A stretch of DNA of 49,735 nucleotides, taken from contig NZ_AUHH01000031.1 in the NCBI RefSeq assembly GCF_000423085.1, positions 1 through 49,735 of the forward strand. Reading direction: 5' to 3'. Positions 16,917 to 25,805 of this stretch are shown here, one piece after another. Within the stretch, counting starts at the first letter, position 1; each line of letters starts with the position of its first letter. The stretch is from Granulicoccus phenolivorans DSM 17626 = NBRC 107789 = JCM 15570 (lineage in GTDB: Bacteria > Actinomycetota > Actinomycetes > Propionibacteriales > Propionibacteriaceae). Under the pieces are notes generated by a model. That model did no database searches, was not told the origin of the DNA, and saw only the letters and a list, made by a program, of their open reading frames with translations. The translations under genes were made by a program, and so were the position numbers.

Positions 16917-17192
16917 TCAGGCGAACAGGGCGAGCGCCATCGCCCCCGACATGCTCAGGAACGCGGTCGCGCAGAACACCAGTGCGCTCAGCGTGGACGG
17001 CTTTCCGCCCGAGCGGCCGGCCAGCGTCAGCATCATCACCAAAGCCCCGCCACAGGCCACCCACAGCACGGTTCGCAGCAGCCACTGCGGCCCCGGCGCG
17101 TTGTAGAGCAACAAGAAGATGACCGCACTGGCCACCGACACCGCCATGGTGATTCCCACGCGGCGATTGAGGGTCCCGCTCGCCGATAGCAT
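16917..17192 (-). CDS. Small three-helix membrane protein
   Basis: A 91-residue hydrophobic protein with three predicted helices (about 14-31, 37-57 and 67-88). I do not recognise it. TAAACT at 17199-17204 lies 6 bases before the ATG, giving a leaderless start. It lies about 100 bases upstream of the DUF2231 gene on the same strand. Confidence 0.75.
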   Translation of the reverse strand: MLSASGTLNRRVGITMAVSVASAVIFLLLYNAPGPQWLLRTVLWVACGGALVMMLTLAGRSGGKPSTLSALVFCATAFLSMSGAMALALFA

Positions 17193-17241
17193 GCCCCCAG
17201 TTTAGTCCGCCTGCCCCGGCCCGGACGGTGCCGAAGGGCCC

Positions 17242-17679
17242 TCAGCCGATCCCGTAGCGGTCGTAGAAATGCCCGATGGTGAGCGCCGTTGAGTCGCCCA
17301 GGTCGACGAGTTCGGCGACGAAAAACTCCTTGCCCTGGGTGATCCCGGAAACACCCTGAACGAGGTTGCCGCGAGCACCCTCGAACACCTGGTGGAGCAC
17401 CTGTACGCCATGGCGCCAGGCCTCGTCCACGCCTTCGCGCAACCGGTCGGCGGGGACATCGAAAGAGATGCTCCCCATGATGCTGCTGCCGAGCCCGCCA
17501 CCGGGGCCGACGCTGATCTCGGAGCCGGTGACCCCGGGAGCCGCCGCGATCGCCTCGTTCACCTCAGCCACGCCGGGCCGCGAATTGCAGCCCAGGAGCG
17601 GTGCGAACAGTCCCAGTGGGGCCGCCAGGAGCAGGTGCCGGCGGGTCGGTTTCAATCGTGGCTGGGCTCGGGGATCCAT
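17242..17679 (-). CDS. Small lipoprotein
   Basis: A 145-residue secreted protein. A positive start (KPTRRH) precedes a hydrophobic stretch and the lipobox LLGC, then a ~105-residue domain containing EISVGPGGGLGSSIMGSISFDVP. Twin arginine is present (TRRHLLL), so Tat export is possible. No family recognised. The start at 17679 is set by TACGCT (17688-17693), 8 bases upstream. Confidence 0.8.
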   Translation of the reverse strand: MDPRAQPRLKPTRRHLLLAAPLGLFAPLLGCNSRPGVAEVNEAIAAAPGVTGSEISVGPGGGLGSSIMGSISFDVPADRLREGVDEAWRHGVQVLHQVFEGARGNLVQGVSGITQGKEFFVAELVDLGDSTALTIGHFYDRYGIG

Positions 17680-17757
17680 GGCCCGGCAGCGTAGTGCGGC
17701 GGGGGTGCACCCGGCCCCGGGCCGAGCGTCGCCCCCGGACCGCACGCCGTCGGTGCC

Positions 17758-19479
17758 TCAGAACAGCTGGCGCAGGTTCGTCCGGGCCAGGTCGATCAGC
17801 TCGTCACCACGCCCCGACATCACCGTCCGCAGGGTGTACAACGCGAAGCCCTTGGCCTGTTCGAGCTGGATCGTCGGCGGGATGGTCAGCTCCTGCGGAT
17901 CGGTGACCACGTCCACCAGGGCCGGTCCGTCGTACGCGAAGGCCTCGCTCAGGGCGGCATCCACGTCCTCGGAGCTCTCCACCCGAATGCCCTTGATCCC
18001 CATCGCGCGGGCGACGGCGGCGAAGTCGGGGTTGTCCAGATCGGTGGCAAAGGGGACGATCCCGGCGGCCTTCATCTCCAGTTCCACGAAGTTCAACGAG
18101 GAGTTGTTGAACACCACCACCTTCGCCGGCAGACGCATCTGCACCAGCGTCAGCAACTCACCCAGCAGCATGGTCAGGCCGCCGTCCCCGGAGAGGGTGA
18201 CGGTTTGCCGGTCCCGCTCCCGGGCCAGTACGCCGATCGCCTGCGGGACGGCATTGGCCATCGACCCGTGCGAGAAGGAGCCGAGCAGCCGGCGCCGCCC
18301 GTTCATTTTCAGGTAGCGCGCGGCGTACACCACGGGGGAACCGACATCGGGAATGAAGACCGCATCGTCGGCGGCGAGCGCACTGATCCGCTGGGCGAGG
18401 TACTGGGGATGGACCGCGGCTCCGCGACGAGCGGGGGTGGCCAGGTCGTCCAGCTTCTCCCGGGTCTTGGCGTAGTGCTTCAGCGCGGTCTGCAGGTGGT
18501 GGTCTTTCTTCGGTTCCAGCAGCGGCAGCAGGGCCGTCGCGGTCTCGGCTACCCCGCCGACCAGGGCGACCTCGACCGGGTGCCGCTTGCCGATCTGCTC
18601 ACCGCGCAGATCCACCTGGATCACTTGCGCGCTGTCGGGGAAGAACTGGGGATAGGGGAAGTCGGTTCCCAGCATCAGGATGGCCTCGGCCTCCCACATG
18701 GCCTTGTAGCCGCTGGAGAAGCCGAGCAGTCCCGTCATGCCGACGTCGTAGGGGTTGTCGTACTCCAGGTGGTCCTTGCCGCGCATCGCGTGCACGATCG
18801 GCGCCTGCAACCGCTCCGCCAGGGCGAGCACCTCGCGGTGGGCGCCGGCGGTCCCGGCGCCGCCGAGGATGGTCACCGACCCGGCCGCGTTCAGCACCGC
18901 CGCGGCCCGGCCGAGGTCCGCGGCCACCGGGACAACGGTGGAGCGGGCCCGGGTCACCCGGACCTCGCGGGTGTCCTGGGCCTCCGCGGAGGCCACGTCC
19001 CCGGGGATGACCAGGACGGCCACGCCGCGGCGTTCGATCGCGGCGCGCATGGCCACTTCGAGCAGCCGTGGCAGCTGCTTTGGGTCGGCGACGTACTCGA
19101 CGTACACCGAACATTCCCGGAACAGTTCCTGGGGATGGGTCTCCTGGAAGTAGCCGGTGCCGATCTCGGAGGTCGGGATGTGCGCGGCCAGGGCCAGTAC
19201 CGGCACCCGGCTGCGTTGGGCGTCGTAGAGCCCGTTGATCAGATGCAGGTTGCCCGGGCCGCAACTGCCGGCACACACCGCCAACTCGCCCGACATCTCC
19301 GCCTCCGCCCCGGCGGCGAAGGCGGCAGTCTCCTCGTGGCGGACGTGGACCCATTCGATTTCGTGGTGCGTACGCAGCGACTCGGTGATGGCGTTCAACG
19401 AGTCGCCGGGTACGCCGTAGACCCGCCGAACGCCATTGAGCGAAAGCATCCGGATGAGATTTTCGGCAACGCTGACCAT
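17758..19479 (-). CDS. poxB: Pyruvate dehydrogenase (quinone)-like ThDP enzyme
   Basis: A 573-residue thiamine-diphosphate and FAD enzyme (E. coli PoxB has 572). It would oxidise pyruvate to acetate and CO2 and pass electrons to quinone at the membrane face. RHEETAAFAAGAEA holds the cofactor-activating Glu near residue 50. The three-domain order ends in the ThDP motif that opens with GDGGLTMLLGELLTL and closes with VVFNN. The start is ATG 19479: TACGGT (19487-19492) is 7 bases upstream, so the upstream GTG at 19488 cannot be used from this promoter. Acetolactate-synthase-like paralogues are the alternative, but length and motifs favour PoxB. Confidence 0.88.
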   Translation of the reverse strand: MVSVAENLIRMLSLNGVRRVYGVPGDSLNAITESLRTHHEIEWVHVRHEETAAFAAGAEAEMSGELAVCAGSCGPGNLHLINGLYDAQRSRVPVLALAAHIPTSEIGTGYFQETHPQELFRECSVYVEYVADPKQLPRLLEVAMRAAIERRGVAVLVIPGDVASAEAQDTREVRVTRARSTVVPVAADLGRAAAVLNAAGSVTILGGAGTAGAHREVLALAERLQAPIVHAMRGKDHLEYDNPYDVGMTGLLGFSSGYKAMWEAEAILMLGTDFPYPQFFPDSAQVIQVDLRGEQIGKRHPVEVALVGGVAETATALLPLLEPKKDHHLQTALKHYAKTREKLDDLATPARRGAAVHPQYLAQRISALAADDAVFIPDVGSPVVYAARYLKMNGRRRLLGSFSHGSMANAVPQAIGVLARERDRQTVTLSGDGGLTMLLGELLTLVQMRLPAKVVVFNNSSLNFVELEMKAAGIVPFATDLDNPDFAAVARAMGIKGIRVESSEDVDAALSEAFAYDGPALVDVVTDPQELTIPPTIQLEQAKGFALYTLRTVMSGRGDELIDLARTNLRQLF

Positions 19480-19533
19480 GACCCCCACCGTAGAGCAGGG
19501 GTCCCGGGCCCCGGTCGGCGAACCCGCCGAAGC

Positions 19534-20427
19534 TCAGTCGCCGACGGCTTCCCGGCCCCGGCGGACCAGCTTCGGATCCGGCTCGGCGACGATCGCGTGA
19601 TCCTTGTCGTCGTAGTCGAACTGGCTCAGGAAGGCCCGCATCGCGTTGATCCGGGCCCGCTTCTTGTCGTTGGACTTGATCGTGATCCACGGCGCGTAGT
19701 CGGTATCGGTGCGCAGGAACATCGCTTCCTTCGCCGTGGTGTACGCCTCCCACTTGTCCAGCGACTCCAGGTCCATCGGCGACAGCTTCCAGCGCCGGAC
19801 CGGGTCGATCTGGCGGATCGCGAACCGGGTGCGTTGCTCGTGCTGGGTCACCGAGAACCAGAACTTGGTCAGGTGGATGCCGGAATCGACCAGCATCTTC
19901 TCGAACAGCGGCGCCTGCTCCATGAAAGTCTCGTACTGCTCATCGGTGCAGAACCCCATCACCCGTTCCACGCCGGAGCGGTTGTACCAGGAGCGGTCGA
20001 ACATGACGATCTCGCCGTGGGTGGGCAGGTGCTGGATGTAGCGCTGGAAGTACCACTGGCCGCCCTCGCGGTCCGACGGCTTGGCCAGCGCGACCACCCG
20101 CGCGTACCGCGGATTGAGGTGCTCGGTGAAGCGCTTGATCGTGCCACCCTTGCCGGCCGCGTCGCGGCCCTCGAACACGATCACGAAGCGCCGGTCGTTG
20201 TCCTGGGCCCAGTACTGCAGCTTGAGCAACTCGATCTGGAGCTGGTACTTGATCTCGTCGTACTCGTCCTGCTTCATCCGGGTGGGATACGGGTAGTCCT
20301 CTTCCCAGGTCTCCACCGCCGAACCGCCCGGATCGATCAGGTCGGGGTCTTCGCCCTTGCCGCCGCGTACTGAGTAGCCCATTTGTCGGAGATGATCGAT
20401 GTATTCGCGCAGGTTCTGCTGAGCCAT
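19534..20427 (-). CDS. ppk2: Polyphosphate kinase 2
   Basis: A 297-residue single-domain PPK2. It moves phosphate between polyphosphate and nucleotides. The Walker A is GRDAAGKGGT (87-96), and the lid/Walker B block is FDRSWYNRSGVERV (143-156). The extra N-terminal ~60 residues, with WEEDYPYPTRMKQDEYDEIKYQLQ, are usual in the class I group. TAGGCT at 20435-20440 is 7 bases upstream of the ATG: leaderless. Whether it prefers ADP or GDP cannot be judged from the sequence. Confidence 0.95.
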   Translation of the reverse strand: MAQQNLREYIDHLRQMGYSVRGGKGEDPDLIDPGGSAVETWEEDYPYPTRMKQDEYDEIKYQLQIELLKLQYWAQDNDRRFVIVFEGRDAAGKGGTIKRFTEHLNPRYARVVALAKPSDREGGQWYFQRYIQHLPTHGEIVMFDRSWYNRSGVERVMGFCTDEQYETFMEQAPLFEKMLVDSGIHLTKFWFSVTQHEQRTRFAIRQIDPVRRWKLSPMDLESLDKWEAYTTAKEAMFLRTDTDYAPWITIKSNDKKRARINAMRAFLSQFDYDDKDHAIVAEPDPKLVRRGREAVGD

Positions 20428-20482
20428 GGGGCAGAGCCTAGCGCCCCTTCGCACGGCTGCAACGCGTGGTTAAGTAGGGCCC

Positions 20483-21304
20483 GTGAATGAGCTGCGCATC
20501 ATCGCCGAAACCGTCGCCGCGGCCGCTGCTGAGCAGGCGGCCCGGCTGCGAGTGGCCGGGGTCGAGGTGGCCGGAGTGAAGTCCAGCCAGACCGATGTGG
20601 TCACCCTCGCCGACCAGCAGACCGAAACCTGGATCCGGGACGAACTCGCCCGACTGCGGCCCCGGGACGGGATCCTCGGGGAGGAGGGCAACAGCGTCAC
20701 CGGCACCTCCGGAATCACCTGGATCGTCGACCCGATCGACGGCACCGTGAACTACCTGTACGCCATCCCGCAGTGGGCGGTCTCCATCGCCGCGGTCGAG
20801 GGCGACCCCGACCCCGCCACCTGGACCGCGCTGGCCGGGGCGGTCGCCAACCCCGGCCCCGGCGAGGTGTACGCCGCGGTGCGCGGGGAGGGGGCGTACC
20901 TGGGGGAGCACCGGCTGGAACTGGAACCCAAGCACGACCTCGGCCGGGCCCTGGTCGCCACCGGTTTCGGGTACGCCGCCAAGCGGCGCGCCGCCCAGGC
21001 CCGGATGCTCACCGCGGTCCTGCCGCGGGTCCGCGACATCCGCCGGATGGGAGCGGCCAGCCTGGATCTGTGCGCGGTCGCGACCGGACGGGTCGATGCG
21101 TACTACGAAGTGGGTCTGAAGCCCTGGGACCACGCCGCCGGGGTATTGGTCGCCCGTGAGGCGGGCGCGATCCTGGGCGGGCCCGGGGGAGCGGGTACGC
21201 CCCCGCTGGAGGCCTTCGCCTGGGCCTGCAATCCCGGCCTGGCCGAACCGTTCGCCGACCTGCTGACCGCGGCCCGGGCCGACATTCCGGAGGCGGACTG
21301 GTGA
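20483..21304 (+). CDS. Inositol monophosphatase-family phosphatase
   Basis: A 273-residue metal-dependent sugar-phosphate phosphatase. Metal ligands are in GEEGN (66-70) and DPIDGTVN (83-90), and the C-terminal WDHAAGVLVAREAGA is the second family signature. Substrate could be inositol-1-phosphate, histidinol phosphate or a related compound. The start is GTG 20483, just after TAAGTAGGGCCC, so it may be leaderless. Its stop overlaps the next start (GTGA). Confidence 0.9.
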   Translation: MNELRIIAETVAAAAAEQAARLRVAGVEVAGVKSSQTDVVTLADQQTETWIRDELARLRPRDGILGEEGNSVTGTSGITWIVDPIDGTVNYLYAIPQWAVSIAAVEGDPDPATWTALAGAVANPGPGEVYAAVRGEGAYLGEHRLELEPKHDLGRALVATGFGYAAKRRAAQARMLTAVLPRVRDIRRMGAASLDLCAVATGRVDAYYEVGLKPWDHAAGVLVAREAGAILGGPGGAGTPPLEAFAWACNPGLAEPFADLLTAARADIPEADW

Positions 21305-22143
21305 CCCGCCTCGACCCGGCGTACGCCTCCACCCCGCTGGCGCCGCGGACCTGGCGGCGCTACGTCGCGATCGGCGACTCCACCTCCGAGGGCCTGGTCG
21401 ACCCCGATGGGAACGGGTCCTGGATCGGCTGGGCCGACCGGTTCGCCGCCCGGCTGGCGATGGCCCAGACCGAGCCGCTGGAGTACGCCAACCTCGCCGT
21501 GGCCGGCTACCGCGCCGAACAGGTCCGCGCCACCCAACTCGACCGGGCGCTGGCGATGCACCCGGACCTGATGACCGTCGTCGCCGGGGTCAACGACGTG
21601 ATCGCGCCGCGCCCGGACTTCGACACGGTGGCGACGGCATTGGCGGAGATGTTCGCCGGGGCCCGCGGAATCGGAGCGACGGTGCTCACCTTCACCACCC
21701 CCGACACCTCGGCGTGGAGCCCCGCCAGTCGGGTGGTCCGGGATCGGGTGTTGACCCTGAACCGGATCACCCGCGAGCTGGCCGCCGAGCACGGCGTCCT
21801 GTTGCTCGATTTCGCGCACATCCCGATGGCCGCGGACCCCCGGATCTGGGCGGACCGGCTGCACATCAACGCCGTCGGGCACCTGCGGACCGGGGCGGCG
21901 CTGGCCTGGCTGGTGGGCGTGCCCGGCGTGGGACCGGAGTGGGCCGATCCGCTCGGTGACGGCGCCGGCGATGCGCACGAGCCCACCGACAACCCCGCCC
22001 GCGGGCCGGGCAGTCACCTCAGTTGGGCGATCCGGCACCTGGCGCCCTGGGTGGTCACCCGGGTGCGCGGTCACCACGGGCATCACCCGCCGGAGGGCAA
22101 GCGGCCCACGCCGGTCGCGGTGGAGGTGACCCCGGCCAGTTGA
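21301..22143 (+). CDS. SGNH/GDSL-family hydrolase
   Basis: A 280-residue esterase-type enzyme. All four blocks are visible: GDSTSEG (25-31, nucleophile Ser27), the Gly block in NLAVAGY, AGVND (oxyanion Asn), and DRLHIN with the Asp-x-x-His pair. The last ~60 residues are basic and His-rich. It is translationally coupled to the phosphatase gene through a 4-base overlap. No signal peptide, so it is cytoplasmic. Confidence 0.92.
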   Translation: MTRLDPAYASTPLAPRTWRRYVAIGDSTSEGLVDPDGNGSWIGWADRFAARLAMAQTEPLEYANLAVAGYRAEQVRATQLDRALAMHPDLMTVVAGVNDVIAPRPDFDTVATALAEMFAGARGIGATVLTFTTPDTSAWSPASRVVRDRVLTLNRITRELAAEHGVLLLDFAHIPMAADPRIWADRLHINAVGHLRTGAALAWLVGVPGVGPEWADPLGDGAGDAHEPTDNPARGPGSHLSWAIRHLAPWVVTRVRGHHGHHPPEGKRPTPVAVEVTPAS

Positions 22144-22238
22144 CGGGGTACGCCGCACCGGCGGCGACGTGCCTGTCGGACGAAAAGGTGACGCGGCCGG
22201 CCCGGGGACCCGACCCATCGCCTTCCTAGGCTCGCGGC

Positions 22239-22805
22239 ATGCGAAAGATCCTCACGGTGATCGGTCTGGTGCTGGGGAGCCTGGCCTGGGCGTTCCTGGT
22301 GTGTGTGCTCGGGTTGTTCACCGACCTGTCGTTCTCCGCAGCCGGGTGGGCGTTCTTGGGGATCGGCTGCTGGATCGTGCCGGCCGCGATCGTCGCCGGG
22401 ATGCTGCGGGGACGGTTGCGGATCGCCCTGTTGGTCGGGGTGCTCGCGGTGAGTCTGTCCCTGTCGGTTGCCTGGTGGTGGGATGCGCCCCCCTCGCACG
22501 GCCGGATCCGGGCGGTTGCCGATCGGACCCAGCTGCCGGCGGACTGGCTGCTGGAGGAATCCAAGGAGGCGGGCAACACCTGGGGTCTGTGGGGCTACTA
22601 TCCCGAGATCAACCGCACGTACGCCGCCGATCCCGCGGAGATCCCGGCGGCGGCCGCGGAGTTGGAGCGGGCGGGCTGGCACGCCGAGCCGTGGGGCGAG
22701 CCGCCGGGTACCCAGCTCAGCCGGGGTCGTTGGCGGATCTTTCTGAGCGAGCAGAGGCCGGCCGGCGATCACCCGCAGGTTCGGGTCAGCTGGCACCGGT
22801 ATTGA
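22239..22805 (+). CDS. Hypothetical membrane protein with C-terminal soluble domain
   Basis: A 188-residue protein with three N-terminal hydrophobic helices (about 5-27, 33-55 and 61-80). A ~105-residue domain follows, containing WGLWGYYPEINRTYAAD. Not recognised. TAGGCT at 22227-22232 is 6 bases before the ATG, so it is leaderless. It is convergent with the sigma factor gene. Confidence 0.75.
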   Translation: MRKILTVIGLVLGSLAWAFLVCVLGLFTDLSFSAAGWAFLGIGCWIVPAAIVAGMLRGRLRIALLVGVLAVSLSLSVAWWWDAPPSHGRIRAVADRTQLPADWLLEESKEAGNTWGLWGYYPEINRTYAADPAEIPAAAAELERAGWHAEPWGEPPGTQLSRGRWRIFLSEQRPAGDHPQVRVSWHRY

Positions 22806-22814
22806 GGCCCGGCG

Positions 22815-23693
22815 TCATCCGGCGTCGAAGTCGCGGATCCGGCCGACCTGCATCGCCTCGATCGCGGCCCGGTCGGCGATCAGGTCGATCCCGGTGATCC
22901 GGTCGGCCTCGATGGTGAAGGAGAACACCACCATGATCCGGCCCAGGTGGGACCAGACCACGGCCGCCTCCCGGTCCACGGTGACCAGCCGGGCCGCCTG
23001 CGCCCCGCCGGCAAAGAACTGGGCGATCGGATCGGCACCGGTCGCCTCGAAGGCGCCCATCTCGCGGCCGGCCGCATCGGCCCGGACGACCGCGTCCGGA
23101 TGCAGCAGGGCGAGCAGGGTGGCGAAATCGTCGCCCTTGGCCGCGGCCAGGAACGCCTCGACAATTTCCCGGCGCCGCCGCCGATCGGGCCCGGTCCCGA
23201 CGGCTTCGGGTTCGCCCCCGCGTACGCGTCGCCGCGCCCGACTGGCCAGCTGACGGGCCGAGGGAACCGACCGGTCGAGCACCTCCGCGATCCGGTCGAA
23301 GGGCAGCCCGAACAGGTCGTGCAGGACGAACGCGACCCGCTCGTCGGGGGTCAGCGTCTCCAGCACGACCACCAGGGCCGCCCCGACCGAATCGGCCAAC
23401 TCGGTGCTCTCCTCCGGCCCCGGCGTGGGCACCGGCGGCACCTCGGCGACCCGGTCGGCCAACTCCTCCCGGCCGGCCCGGCTGCGCAGGTGATCCAGAC
23501 ACAGCCGGGAGGTGACCGTGGTCAGCCAGCCGGGAAGATTCTCGATCTCCGCGGCCCCGGTCTCCCCGCGATGGCGCTGATACCGCAGCCACGCCTCCTG
23601 GACCACGTCCTCGGCCTCGGCGTCCGACCCGAGCATCCGGGTCGCCAGTGCGGTCAGGCGAGGCCGTTCGGCCTCGAAGTCCTCGGTGCTCAT
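22815..23693 (-). CDS. ECF41-family RNA polymerase sigma factor
   Basis: A 292-residue extracytoplasmic-function sigma factor. Region 2 is read in ARMLGSDAEAEDVVQEAWLRYQRH (about 18-41) and region 4 in TPDERVAFVLHDLFGLPFDRIAEVLDRSVPSARQLASRARRR (about 113-154). A ~120-residue SnoaL/NTF2-like C-terminal domain follows, the mark of ECF41 sigma factors, where it acts as a built-in regulator in place of a separate anti-sigma. The promoter ahead of it exactly matches the published ECF41 consensus, so it probably drives its own gene. The neighbouring VOC gene carries the same promoter. Confidence 0.92.
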   Translation of the reverse strand: MSTEDFEAERPRLTALATRMLGSDAEAEDVVQEAWLRYQRHRGETGAAEIENLPGWLTTVTSRLCLDHLRSRAGREELADRVAEVPPVPTPGPEESTELADSVGAALVVVLETLTPDERVAFVLHDLFGLPFDRIAEVLDRSVPSARQLASRARRRVRGGEPEAVGTGPDRRRRREIVEAFLAAAKGDDFATLLALLHPDAVVRADAAGREMGAFEATGADPIAQFFAGGAQAARLVTVDREAAVVWSHLGRIMVVFSFTIEADRITGIDLIADRAAIEAMQVGRIRDFDAG

Positions 23694-23722
23694 CGTTTCC
23701 TCCGCTGATCCGGTGGTGGTGC

Positions 23723-23749
23723 TGTCACACTCGGTGCAGCCGATCCGTC
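23723..23749 (+). promoter_or_regulatory. ECF41-type promoter for the VOC gene
   Basis: TGTCACA at 23723-23729, 16 bases, then CGTC at 23746-23749. This equals the known ECF41 consensus TGTCACA-N16-CGTC. It reads right, toward 23834. Confidence 0.85.
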
Positions 23750-23757
23750 ACTTGATT

Positions 23758-23784
23758 GACGGGCCGCACCACCGGCTTGTGACA
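23758..23784 (-). promoter_or_regulatory. ECF41-type promoter for the sigma factor gene itself
   Basis: On the minus strand TGTCACA (23778-23784), 16 bases, then CGTC (23758-23761). It is the same consensus as the plus-strand copy. The two CGTC boxes are only 8 bases apart, so the two promoters probably cannot be occupied at once. Confidence 0.85.
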
Positions 23785-23833
23785 CCACCCAAGGAATTCC
23801 GCCGAATCGGGATTCCCCGAAGGAGAACACATC

Positions 23834-24172
23834 ATGTCCACTCTCGGCAGCATCATCTACCCGGTCTCCGACCTCGACGCCGCGAAGAAGCTGTTCGGCA
23901 CCCTGCTCGGGGCCGAGCCGCACACCGACACCCCGTACTACGTCGGCTACAACATCAACGGTCTGGAGATCGCCCTCAACCCGAACGGCCACGCGCAGGG
24001 GCTGAAGGGGTCGGTGCCGTTCTGGACCGTTCCCGACGTCGCCGCCGCGGTCGCCGAACTGGTCGCGGCCGGTGCCACCCTCACCCAGGACACCAAGGAT
24101 GTCGGCGGGGGCGCCATCACCGCCGCCCTGGTCGACGGCGACGGGAATGCGATCGGCCTGATCCAGGGCTGA
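23834..24172 (+). CDS. VOC (glyoxalase-like) family protein
   Basis: A 112-residue protein of the vicinal-oxygen-chelate fold: beta-alpha-beta units in IIYPVSDLDAAKKLFGTLLGAEPHTDTPYYVGYNI and FWTVPDVAAAVAELVAAGATLTQ, ending DGDGNAIGLIQG. Many such proteins bind a metal, but few acidic or His ligands are visible, so catalysis is uncertain. AAGGAG lies 8 bases before the ATG. It is controlled by the adjacent ECF41 sigma factor, and small redox or epimerase-like partners are typical of that family. Confidence 0.88.
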   Translation: MSTLGSIIYPVSDLDAAKKLFGTLLGAEPHTDTPYYVGYNINGLEIALNPNGHAQGLKGSVPFWTVPDVAAAVAELVAAGATLTQDTKDVGGGAITAALVDGDGNAIGLIQG

Positions 24173-24198
24173 GTCCGCCGGCGTCGAGCGAGCCGGCC

Positions 24199-24909
24199 TC
24201 AGCCCTGGCCGACCGCGTCGAGCAGGCCCTGGTCGTTGAACCGGACGGTCATGTCCCCGTCGGGGCAGCCGACCCGCATGGTGTGGAAGCCCTGGTCCCA
24301 GCCGTACTTGAGCTGACGGGCCTGGACGTAGCCCTGCACCGCGCGGCGATGGTCATGCACCAGGTCCTGCTCGATCGGCGCCCGCACCGCCTCGGCGAAG
24401 GTGTGAACACTTGCCCGGGGCGGGGTGAAACCGGCCGGATCGACCAGCAGGACCAGGTCGGTGCCACCCGAGGACACCACCTGGCCGACCGCGAAGGCGG
24501 TGATTCGGCAACACACCGCGGCCATCCGCAGCACCGTCCGGGTGACCTGGGACTCCTCCAGATCGATCACCGGGGTGGTCAGCTCGGACAGTTCCCGGGC
24601 CTGCCCGAACGCGCGGACCCGTTCGACGAGCTTGGTGATCGGCTGATCGGCGAAGTTGGGATCGGACCAGGCCCAGGTCAGCCGCGCCGGATCGTGGGTG
24701 ACCCAGCCGGCCACATGGGCGACCGCGACGACCTCGTTGCGCTTGTGCAGCTTCGGTTCGTAGGTGATCTGGCGCCGGGCGAAATCGATCTTGTGCTCGC
24801 CGACGCCCCCGCCGGTCTGTTCGTCCAGCCAGCGTGCGTACGCGGCCTGGTCCTCGACGTACACCAGGATCGAGTCGTCCACGACGTTGGCGAAGGTCAG
24901 CGTGCTCAT
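24199..24909 (-). CDS. Hypothetical protein, DUF6882-like
   Basis: A 236-residue soluble protein. The pattern WVTHDPARLTWAWSDPNFAD followed by VRAFGQARELSELTTPVIDL resembles DUF6882-type proteins of actinobacteria; function unknown. I placed the start at ATG 24909 (MSTLTFANVVDD), 7 bases after a TTGAAT -10-like box; an ATG 9 bases upstream is possible. It is convergent with the VOC gene. Confidence 0.7.
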   Translation of the reverse strand: MSTLTFANVVDDSILVYVEDQAAYARWLDEQTGGGVGEHKIDFARRQITYEPKLHKRNEVVAVAHVAGWVTHDPARLTWAWSDPNFADQPITKLVERVRAFGQARELSELTTPVIDLEESQVTRTVLRMAAVCCRITAFAVGQVVSSGGTDLVLLVDPAGFTPPRASVHTFAEAVRAPIEQDLVHDHRRAVQGYVQARQLKYGWDQGFHTMRVGCPDGDMTVRFNDQGLLDAVGQG

Positions 24910-24994
24910 GGCGCCCATTCAACCAGCGCCGCGGCCGCGGGAGCGCAACCGGGCGAACCGGGCCGGCACCCGAGCCCGGGAATCCGGGCCGGAT

Positions 24995-25672
24995 TCAGGC
25001 GGTACGCCGGCTCGGCAGGTTCTTGCGGGCGTACCGGCTCACCCGATGCGTGTCGTAGGAGTCGACCGCGGCGCCGATCCCGCCCCCGAGCACCGGGATC
25101 CGCTTGCTCATCGCGACCGCGACACCCTTGCCGGTCATCCGGGCGACCAGTTCGGCAGCCACCCGGTCGGAGATCTTCTGATCCAGCATCGGGTCATAGA
25201 CCGGCGCGGTCGCAATCACCAACGGGCTGGACGGCAGGCCCTGCTCCTCCAGCGCCTCGGCCAGGTCGTCCCCGACCATGCACATGGCGATCGCGGTACG
25301 CACCCGCTGGTCGTTCAGGTCGTAACCGCGCAGATGCGCGATGCTGGCGACCAGCCGGGCCTGCAGGATCGTGACCCCGGCGAGGTTGGCCGGGACCCCG
25401 ACGATCATCGTGATCAGGCCGCCGATGTTGGTGACGAAGCCCTGGGCGCCGGCCAGGCCGACGTGCTGCTTGACCATCGAGTCGATAGCCGGCTCGGCCG
25501 CGCCGTGCTTCTGCATCGCCTGGGCGGCCGCCACGCGGGCGCCGGGCAACTGCTTCCACCCCTCGATCGCCACCTGCAGGATCGTCCGCAGCGCGCGGGA
25601 GGAGGCGTTGGGAGCCAGATGGGCGACCGGGACCAGCGAGTCGGCGATCATCTTGTTCACGTTGTTGGCCAT
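24995..25672 (-). CDS. EcsC-like protein
   Basis: A 225-residue protein with Gly-rich amphipathic stretches (VGLAGAQGFVTNIGGLITMIVGVPANLAGVTILQARLVASIAHLRGYDL) as in EcsC-type proteins, which associate with membranes. The role of EcsC-type proteins is poorly defined. AAGGAG lies 7 bases before the ATG at 25672, so the in-frame TTG two codons upstream is unlikely. A TAGGCT -10 box lies about 35 bases upstream. No neighbours suggest a partner. Confidence 0.75.
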   Translation of the reverse strand: MANNVNKMIADSLVPVAHLAPNASSRALRTILQVAIEGWKQLPGARVAAAQAMQKHGAAEPAIDSMVKQHVGLAGAQGFVTNIGGLITMIVGVPANLAGVTILQARLVASIAHLRGYDLNDQRVRTAIAMCMVGDDLAEALEEQGLPSSPLVIATAPVYDPMLDQKISDRVAAELVARMTGKGVAVAMSKRIPVLGGGIGAAVDSYDTHRVSRYARKNLPSRRTA

Positions 25673-25805
25673 CTGCAATCTCCTTCGCGCGGCGGCCCCT
25701 CCAGCCTACGCAGTGCGGCGAAGACGGCGACCAGTATCTCCCCGGAGCCGACCCTGATTCCCCGGTTACCCGGTGGGGCTTGACGGCCGGGGTCAGAATT
25801 GCCTC

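Noticed and set aside
25780-25799. TTGACG and CAGAAT as a sigma-70 promoter for aat
   Set aside because: Only 8 bases separate them; CAGAAT alone fits a leaderless -10.
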